A stretch of 64,000 bases of DNA from Nyssa sinensis (taxonomy: Eukaryota; Streptophyta; Magnoliopsida; Cornales; Nyssaceae), in assembly GCA_008638375.1 (NCBI GenBank), contig VIRR01000564.1, positions 218,053-282,052 on the forward strand, written 5' to 3'. The translations under genes and the position numbers were made by a program. Of the stretch, positions 58,215 to 64,000 are shown in pieces (the stretch's first letter is position 1; each line of letters starts with the position of its first letter). The notes under the pieces are model-generated. The model was given only the letters and a program-made list of their open reading frames with translations. It did no database searches and was not told where the DNA came from.

Positions 58215-59405
58215 CTATTGGGCAAAATGCCAGGGACTTGCAATGGGTACAAGCTCTTGCTGTGGTAGATGTTGATAGGAAGCGAAACGCTGACATTTGT
58301 CACATTTCTTCACATACTCTCTGGCTTGATTCAGCATACCGGGCCAGTAATAACCATGGGTTAACGCTCGATGTGAGATGGTCCTGCCACCATTATGATT
58401 GCCGCATATCCCTTCATGAATCTCGGCTAGTACATACTTCGATTCTTCTAGAGATAGGCACCTTAGTAGGGGTTGGGTGTAGGACCTACGGTAGAGTTGC
58501 TCATTTAAAATCAGGTACCGAGCTACTCTGATTCGTAGTTTACGCGCTTGATTCCTATCGTCTGGGAGTTGTCCTTCTTTCAGGTATCTAAAGATAGGAG
58601 CTCTCCAGTCATGACATTGTTCCAAGATGTGAACGTTTTGAACCTCGTCAATACTGGGGCGATCTCGGGAGGAGATAGACAATTCTGAATCCCCTTTGGT
58701 ACCGAGGTGAGAAGCCATATTTGCTAATGCATCCGCCCTTGCATTCTGTCTTCTCTCTATTTTATGAATACGGAAAGTGACAAATGATTGTTGTAGAAAG
58801 TTTACCATTTCAGCATATTTGATCATTCTGTCATCTTTCACAGCAAATTCACCCAGAACTTGGCCCACTACTAATTGGGAATCAGAGAAGGCTTCGAGGT
58901 CGTGAGCCTCATGTTCTAAGGCTAGTTGCATACCAAGGATTAATGCCTCGTATTCGGCTTCATTGTTTGAAGCCCTGAACCCCAAAGTAACTGCTTTCTT
59001 TGTGGAAATACCATCGGGAGATCGGAGGACAAGACCAACTCCGGACCCTTTATCAGTGGAAGAACCATCCACATATAACTGCCATATGGCCACAGTTGGG
59101 TTAGCATCTAGTTTCTGTTTCAGTGCTGGGGTGAATTCGGCAATAAAATCTGCCAAAGCCTGAGCTTTAATGGCAGTCCGAGGTGTGTATGTGATATCGA
59201 ATTCTCCCAGCTCTATTGACCATTTCACAAGATGACCTGAAGTTTCAGGTTTATGTAGTATGGCTTTTAAGGGGTATGAGGTTGGAACTATGATTGAATG
59301 GGATTGAAAATAAGGCCTGAGTTTTCTAGCGGATATAATGAGTGCGAAGGCTAGCTTTTCTACCTCAGGATACCTTTTTTCTGATCCAAGAAGTGCTTTA
59401 CTCAC
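58215..59405 (-). pseudogene. pol: Tat element RNase H pair and integrase zinc finger
   Basis: A 396-codon open segment. Residues 1-60 are the end of the first, gypsy-type RNase H, with its active site worn down. Residues 109-232 are a second, archaeal-type RNase H: YVDGSS (D113), NNEAEYEALI (E151), FSDSQLVV (D175), RADALA (D225), all present. Residues 325-375 are the integrase HHCC finger (H330, H337, C368, C371). A second RNase H of this type marks the Tat lineage. It ends at a stop in place of Trp before the integrase core. Confidence 0.9.
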
Positions 59406-59438
59406 ATAGAATATGGGTTTTTGAATCCCTTTCTCTTC

Positions 59439-60470
59439 TCAGAGTAACGCAGAGCTTACGGCATTCTCAGATACCGCGAGATATAAGAGAAGTTTCTCTC
59501 CTTTCATTGGTGTAGATAACAGCTCTGGAGATGCCATATACTTTTTAAGCTCCATAAAAGCTTTGTCGCATTCAGAGGTCCATTCCAAGACCTTATTCCC
59601 CCGCAGAGCTTTGAAGAACGGAAGACAGCGGTCCGTGGACCTTGATATGAAGCGATTCAATGCCGCAATCCGGCCATTTAATGTCTGTATCTCCTTCCTA
59701 GACCTCGGGGGTTCAAGTTCTGCCAAAGCCTTAATTGGGGATGGATCGGCTTCGATTCCTCGCTGTGAGACAAGAAAACCCAGAAACTTTCCACGGCTGA
59801 CCCCAAAGGTACATTTGGATGGATTCAACTTCATCTGGTGCCTGTTTAAGATATCGAATGTCTTCTTCAAATGTTCAACGTGGTCCGCCTTCTGCTGACT
59901 CTTGACTAGCATATCATCAATGTAAACCTCCATCGTATCACCGATCAGAGGTGCAAACATTTTATTGACCAAACGTTAATATGTAGCTCCGGCGTTTTTG
60001 AGGCCGAAAGGCATCACTTTATAACAGTACAAACCTCGTTCAGAGATGAAGGAAGTTTTTTCTTGGTCGGGAGGATACATTTGGATCTGGTTGTATCCGG
60101 AATATGCATCCATGAAGCTCATCATCTCATAACCAGTAGTTGCATCAATGAGTTGATCAATTCTCGGAATAGGGAAGCTATCTTTTGGGCAGGCTTTGTT
60201 CAGATCCGTGTAATCAACACATACTCGCCATTTCCCATTTTTCTTTTTAACCAGGACAGTATTAGCGAGCCATTTTGGGTAAAAAAACCTCCCTGATTAG
60301 GTTTGCATCGAGTAACCTCTAAACTTCGTCATTGATAATCTTATGTCTTTCGGGAGCAAATGTTCGTCTCTTTTGCCGTACAGGGTGGCAATCAGGATTT
60401 GTTGTGAGTTTGTGGCAAATACATGAGGGATCGATACCTTCCATGTCCTTAGTTTCCCATGCAAAGGCTG
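59439..60470 (-). pseudogene. pol: Tat element reverse transcriptase
   Basis: The 5' part (60470-60290, in the gag-protease frame) has PVRQKRRTFAPERHKIINDE. A shift at an A7 run (60281-60287) changes frame. Then come YTDLNKACPKDSFPIPRIDQ, SFMDAYSGYNQI, SERGLYCYKVMPFGLKNAGA then TY, a stop in place of Gln, and 59972-59439 with the catalytic YIDDMLVKS (59924-59913), followed by thumb and connection (LNPSKCTFGVSRGKFLGFLV). Several stops plus the shift make it inactive. Confidence 0.9.
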
Positions 60471-60474
60471 ATAA

Positions 60475-61487
60475 CTAAGTTTTCAGAAACTCAATCATTA
60501 CTTTTTGTTCTGGTGGAGACAGATCAGCGCCCACCTGTAAATAACGCTCTTCTTCCTCTCGACCCACCGAGATTTTAAGTGGCTCTTGGATTGGAGCAGC
60601 CATGCTATCTACACCACGCGGGCTCAAAGGTTCATCAATCTCGGTAGGACAATCCGTATTCTTACGTTGGTCAGAGAGGTCAGAAATCATAAACTTCCGA
60701 GGTTCCTATAATTGCTATTGTTGAGTTTTTCCTTTGAGTGCGACAACGTGGCATTCCCGAGATGACGATTGGGAACCTCGAATGGTACAGACTTGATCGT
60801 TCTGTACATATTTGAGACACCGATGTAGGGTGGACGTGACAGCCCCTATTTGATGTAGCCATGGTCGACCCATGATCATGTTATATAGAGATCAGCAATC
60901 CACAATCACATATTCAGATATCACTGTTCTTTGCTCTTCATTGATTCCGATAGTTGTTGGGAAGTCTATACTGCCCATAGGAGAACTCAGGTGTCCATCA
61001 AAACCAGACATTACTACCGTGGTGCCTTTGAGGTCAGCCATGTTGAGATTCATTTTCTGGAAAGGCTCATAAAATAAAATATTAGTGGAGCTGCCCGTGT
61101 CCACCAATACTCTAGAAATGTCGAAATTGGCGACACGAAGAGTGATGACGAGCGCATCTGTATGTGGACAGTGTATGCCAGAAAGGTCCAGCTCGGAGAA
61201 CTGGATTTGTGGTGAGGGTTTCAATTTCTTCTCAAGTGTCATGACTTGAATGGGGATTGGTGCTACCTTTGCTTCCCGAGCATAGCGTTTCCTCGCCCGA
61301 TTTGAGATGCCAGAAAGAGAATTGGTTGCATGGAGGACGAGAATAACGTGAGTATTTGATGGGGGTTGGCTCTGACTTGTCCCAGGAGTGGACCCTTGAT
61401 CCTGTCGTTGTGGCAGAGGCCTAGGGTCCTACCGAGGTTGTTGGGATTTTTGATTTTGAGTATTCGTTCCACCTTCTCGTTGAACAA
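60475..61487 (-). pseudogene. pol: Tat element protease and linker
   Basis: Aspartic protease site VLVDTGSSTNILF with catalytic Asp at residue 48 of the segment 61242-60892 (61101-61099), then VVMSGFDGHLSSPMGSIDFP and a stop after YVIVDC. It continues out of that stop with MIMGRPWLHQ. A linker to RT with a serine/acidic region (60690-60475) follows. The segment 61487-61263 lies between gag and protease in another frame, so one shift occurs near 61498. Confidence 0.8.
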
Positions 61488-61497
61488 ATTCTTTCAG

Positions 61498-63081
61498 TCA
61501 TCCCCTCCGAATCAACTGGTCGATTTCTTGTTGAAAATGTCGACAGAATTCGGTAGCATGTCCGTGGTCTCGGTGGAACTCACAGTACTTACTACGATCT
61601 CGGTGATCCGGATCACTAAATAATGGCTCTGGACGCTTGAAATTCTCATGTGCCTTGACCTGTTGATAAATCTGGGAGATAGAAGCTGTCAAGGGTGAAA
61701 GTGGCACACTCAGAGGTGCATATGATCTGAAGCGTCCCGAGGTGGGCTGAGTTTGACCTCGGGATAGTGTTTTCGTCTCAGGACTCTGTTGTCGTTTGCT
61801 GGTATTGCTAGCACTTGGGGTTTGTGACTTTCCCTCTAGTTGTGCCTGTTCCTTAGCGAGACGAAGAGATGTTCTGGTATCTTCTAGGTTAATATGCTTT
61901 CTCGCTCTTTCCATAAGCGATGCCATATCTACTGGGGGGTTCTTGGTCAAAGAGTCATGAAAACGTCCTGGCCAAAGTCTCGCATGTAAGGCGACCACCA
62001 AAAAGGCTGCACCGCAGTCAGTGATCTCAGTCAGCTTAGCATTAAATCGAGCAATATAATCTCTAAGTGACTCTCCCTTTCTTTGCTTGATGGATAACAA
62101 AAACTCTGGTCCCTTTCTGAGTCTCCGGCTTGTTAAAAAGCAATCGAGGAAGCGCCTACTGAGCTCATAGAAATTGGGAACCGAATTGGGAGGGAGGTTG
62201 TGAAACCAGCGAAGGGCTGCGCCTTTGAGACTGGTGACGAATGTTCGGCATAGAAATGCGTCGGTGGCGCCATGAAGGGTCATCGTATGTTGATAATTCG
62301 AAAGATGGTCACCAGGATCATCCAACCCTTCATAAGGGGTGAACTTGGGAACAATGAATTTGCGAGGGCGTTCCTCGGCTAAGATAGCTGGCGTAAAGGG
62401 AGTTGTAAATCTACCGAGAAGCTTTGCTATTTCGTCCTGTTGAGGCGGTTGAGTTCCTTCTCGAACAGGAACCGCTTGTCCTATAGAATCCGCCACTTCT
62501 TCTGATCTTGGCTGTACTCGAGATGGACCAGAATGCTGAAATCCTAGAATACTACCCTCAAGCCCAGTGGGTTGAGGATTATTGTGACTTGGGATAGCAT
62601 GTTCGGATTGCCTTTGAAAGGAAGCAGGTACCGGTTGAAGTGGTGGTCCGGATTGTACTAAATTAGCTCCAGAATTTACGGGGCTAACAACATGGCCTCG
62701 GCTATAAGTAGCGTGATTAGGTTGCACATTGGGTACGCCTCCTGGAACGTCATTTCGAACTAGAGCTACACCCGGGGGAGAAAAGGGACGAACGCTAGGA
62801 CCACCTTCCTCATATTGCCTCTTTTGCGGGGGAGAGAATAGTGGATATCCACTTTCAGGAACTCCTGAGTGAGGGAGAACCGATGGATTTTGGGTTAAAG
62901 AAGCGAAGACTTGAGATATGGCTAAGAGCTGAGCTTGCGTTTGATCAGATTGTTTCTGCATCTGAGCCCGAATTTGATCCAGTTGTTGCTGTACAGGATC
63001 GGAAGTTGCAACTTCCTCATCTTGAGCCAACGGTTGAGTTGATAATGGTGCAGAGCGACGGTTGGAAGCCATGACTACCAA
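61498..63081 (-). CDS. gag: Tat element Gag
   Basis: An open frame of 527 codons, starting about 45 bp after the primer site. The N-terminal 60 residues are Gln-rich, and 100-220 is a Pro/Gly/Ser-rich linker. Residues about 240-420 form the Retrotrans_gag capsid region (YEGLDDPGDHLSNYQHTM, TSLKGAALRWFHNLP, FYELSRRFLDCF, KQRKGESLRDYIARFN). A basic region and a zinc-knuckle-like site with only two Cys (KYCEFHRDHGHATEFCRHF, C..H..H..C) follow near residue 500. It ends RRG-stop at 61498, probably a premature stop ahead of the protease. Unlike pol, it is otherwise undamaged. Confidence 0.85.
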   Translation of the reverse strand: MVVMASNRRSAPLSTQPLAQDEEVATSDPVQQQLDQIRAQMQKQSDQTQAQLLAISQVFASLTQNPSVLPHSGVPESGYPLFSPPQKRQYEEGGPSVRPFSPPGVALVRNDVPGGVPNVQPNHATYSRGHVVSPVNSGANLVQSGPPLQPVPASFQRQSEHAIPSHNNPQPTGLEGSILGFQHSGPSRVQPRSEEVADSIGQAVPVREGTQPPQQDEIAKLLGRFTTPFTPAILAEERPRKFIVPKFTPYEGLDDPGDHLSNYQHTMTLHGATDAFLCRTFVTSLKGAALRWFHNLPPNSVPNFYELSRRFLDCFLTSRRLRKGPEFLLSIKQRKGESLRDYIARFNAKLTEITDCGAAFLVVALHARLWPGRFHDSLTKNPPVDMASLMERARKHINLEDTRTSLRLAKEQAQLEGKSQTPSASNTSKRQQSPETKTLSRGQTQPTSGRFRSYAPLSVPLSPLTASISQIYQQVKAHENFKRPEPLFSDPDHRDRSKYCEFHRDHGHATEFCRHFQQEIDQLIRRG

Positions 63082-63126
63082 AAACTTTAAACGGAGAAAA
63101 TGAGATAGAGAAGAACGCTAAACGTT

Positions 63127-63142
63127 CCCACAGACGGCGCCA
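63127..63142 (-). other. Primer binding site of the Tat element
   Basis: TGGCGCCGTCTGTGGG on the minus strand, three bases from the 5' LTR end. The TGGCGCCGT core is shared by many plant gypsy elements; the exact tRNA cannot be settled by eye. Confidence 0.8.
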
Positions 63143-63145
63143 AGC

Positions 63146-63718
63146 TGATGCAGCTATTTTTGGCTCGTCAAGGATACCACCGTCCCTGTGAATGCACCTG
63201 TAAAGAAATAAAATCAGAAAGCCACCGGGGAGAGCTCCGATGGGTAGCCGCTCCGATGGTTAAATGAGATAGTGAAGAGAAATATCACTGGGAGTAATAA
63301 TATATTCTTTTTCTTGTTTTTTGTTTTTTGTAAAAAACTCAGATCTTTTATACATACCTCTTCCAGGGTATTTATAGGTTAGTGGATTTTGTTCTTTTAT
63401 GCTAAGCGGTGGACTCACTGATATTTTATGTCATGTCACTGTTCATCGTTGATTTGACAGTGGTGTAAGGCTAAGATTTATTTCGTCTTTGGTCAGACCT
63501 AGATCCCACCGCCTGTCAGGCGACACAGTATTCATTATGACGACATACGTCATAATAATATGTATCAATGGTTGTCCTATCATGACATCGGTATCCCGAG
63601 ATGCTCCAGTGGTGACCTCGGTATTCTTTACCGACAACCCTGGCTATTATAACCTTTTTAGATATTTTAAGCGGGACACACGTCAGGTCCTAACTGGGAG
63701 TATCTTTTTGGTGTATCA
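63146..63718 (-). mobile_element. 5' LTR of the Tat element
   Basis: 573 bp, TG..CA ends, 7 bp longer than the other LTR because a gttttttg unit is repeated (about 63315-63330). It holds the same TATA and TGACG inverted pair (63535-63555). It directs transcription on the minus strand. Confidence 0.9.
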
Positions 63719-64000
63719 TCAACTAACAAAAGAAAATTCTTGTGTCTTTGAATTTTCTTCTTCTGGTTTTAAGATAAAGGACAGATTAACGGGATATTTC
63801 TTTACTCTTTAAATAAAGCAGGTGCTTCTGAAGCATTAGCTGCAGTAGGCTATAGGCAAAGCTACAAGTGATCTCTGGCATCAATGATTGGGGCATCCTA
63901 ATTCCAAATTTCTTCATATGTTATCCTCAAAGAATTGTATTGATGTTTCTAGTTGGTTGCAACGTGAGAAAATTTGTAATAGTTGTCAGATGGGAAAAAT
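63719..64000 (+). pseudogene. pol: Ty1/copia pol fragment (GAG pre-integrase)
   Basis: Directly after the LTR: QLTKENSCVFEFSSSGFKIK then DRLTG, then after a shift LWHQ-stop-LGHPNSKFLHMLSS, CIDVSSWLQREKICNSCQMG. This is the copia segment between protease and integrase, with the integrase HHCC finger (H in LWH and LGH, C in CNSCQ). It is cut by the window end. The Tat element lies against its left side. The corresponding upstream copia sequence is not found on the other flank (before 53379). Confidence 0.8.

Larger units (their letters stand above)
53379..63718 (-). mobile_element. Nearly complete Tat-lineage Ty3/gypsy element
   Basis: 10.3 kb, read on the minus strand: 5' LTR (63718-63146), primer site, gag, protease, reverse transcriptase, RNase H, second archaeal-type RNase H, integrase, 77-bp tandem repeats, antisense three-exon gene, polypurine tract, 3' LTR (53944-53379). 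The dual RNase H and antisense ORF place it in the Tat lineage. The LTRs differ by 14 substitutions (12 transitions) and one 7-bp indel by my hand count, about 2.5%. The flanks show no 5-bp target duplication (acttt versus tcaac). Confidence 0.9.

Noticed and set aside
61498..61500. Gag-pol stop as programmed readthrough
   Set aside because: Pol beyond it has several more stops and a frameshift, and the following segment changes frame, so decay is the simpler reading.

Overview
This is nuclear DNA from a flowering plant, probably a dicot. The evidence is an AT-rich background, plant-type LTR retrotransposons, a CACTA transposon, PIF/Harbinger relics, hAT and Tourist-like non-autonomous elements, tRNA-derived SINEs, and short relics of plant genes with plant splice sites. 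I see no intact ordinary host gene, rRNA, tRNA gene or CRISPR array. The window is a nest of transposable elements of different ages. The species cannot be named from the sequence.

Layout. 1-832: degenerate tandem array of about 160-bp units. 833-2230: Ty3/gypsy relic (gag zinc knuckle, polypurine tract, LTR). 2530-5460: relics of an Ulp1-like protease and of an ATAD3-like AAA ATPase that still has introns. 5880-7640: dispersed repeat and an about 150-bp tandem array split by a hAT-type insertion. 8936-9049: an isolated exon-like segment. 10340-11312: SINE, microsatellite, direct duplication. 11320-15960: chimeric LTR element on the minus strand, with copia LTR, primer site and gag joined in frame to an Athila-like gypsy gag-pol. 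16049-18060: non-coding LTR-type element with a SINE. 18271-19207: hAT-type element with a perfect 8-bp target duplication. 19216-20480: gene-fragment region with part of an At4g15545-like first exon. 20480-29135: AT-rich DNA with a SINE, foldback elements and a second copy of the 5.9-kb repeat.

29136-34855: CACTA element on the minus strand (terminal CACTAC, subterminal repeats, 2-kb tandem array, TNP1-like and TNP2-like relics), cut off on its transposase-N-terminal side. 35140-38800: PIF/Harbinger element with a Myb/SANT-like gene and a DDE transposase, both broken. 42511-42955: second Harbinger transposase fragment, abutting a chromovirus-type gypsy relic (42957-45530) that is split by a 1.19-kb Tourist-like element with TTA target duplications. 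47145-51175: 3' part of an old Tat-lineage gypsy element. 51346-52100: a MITE and an RNase H1 N-terminal-like fragment. 53379-63718: nearly complete Tat-lineage element (two LTRs about 2.5% diverged, primer site, polypurine tract, intact gag, broken pol with two RNase H domains). 63719-64000: copia fragment running off the end.

The most interesting unit is in the 53-63 kb element. Between pol and the 3' LTR, on the strand opposite to gag-pol, is a three-exon gene (54475-56622) that reads open for about 661 codons when two canonical introns are removed. Pol around it has collapsed. It has promoter-like motifs of its own, and a decayed homologue sits in the same antisense place in the 47-51 kb element. 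Extra antisense ORFs are known in the Tat lineage; their function is not.
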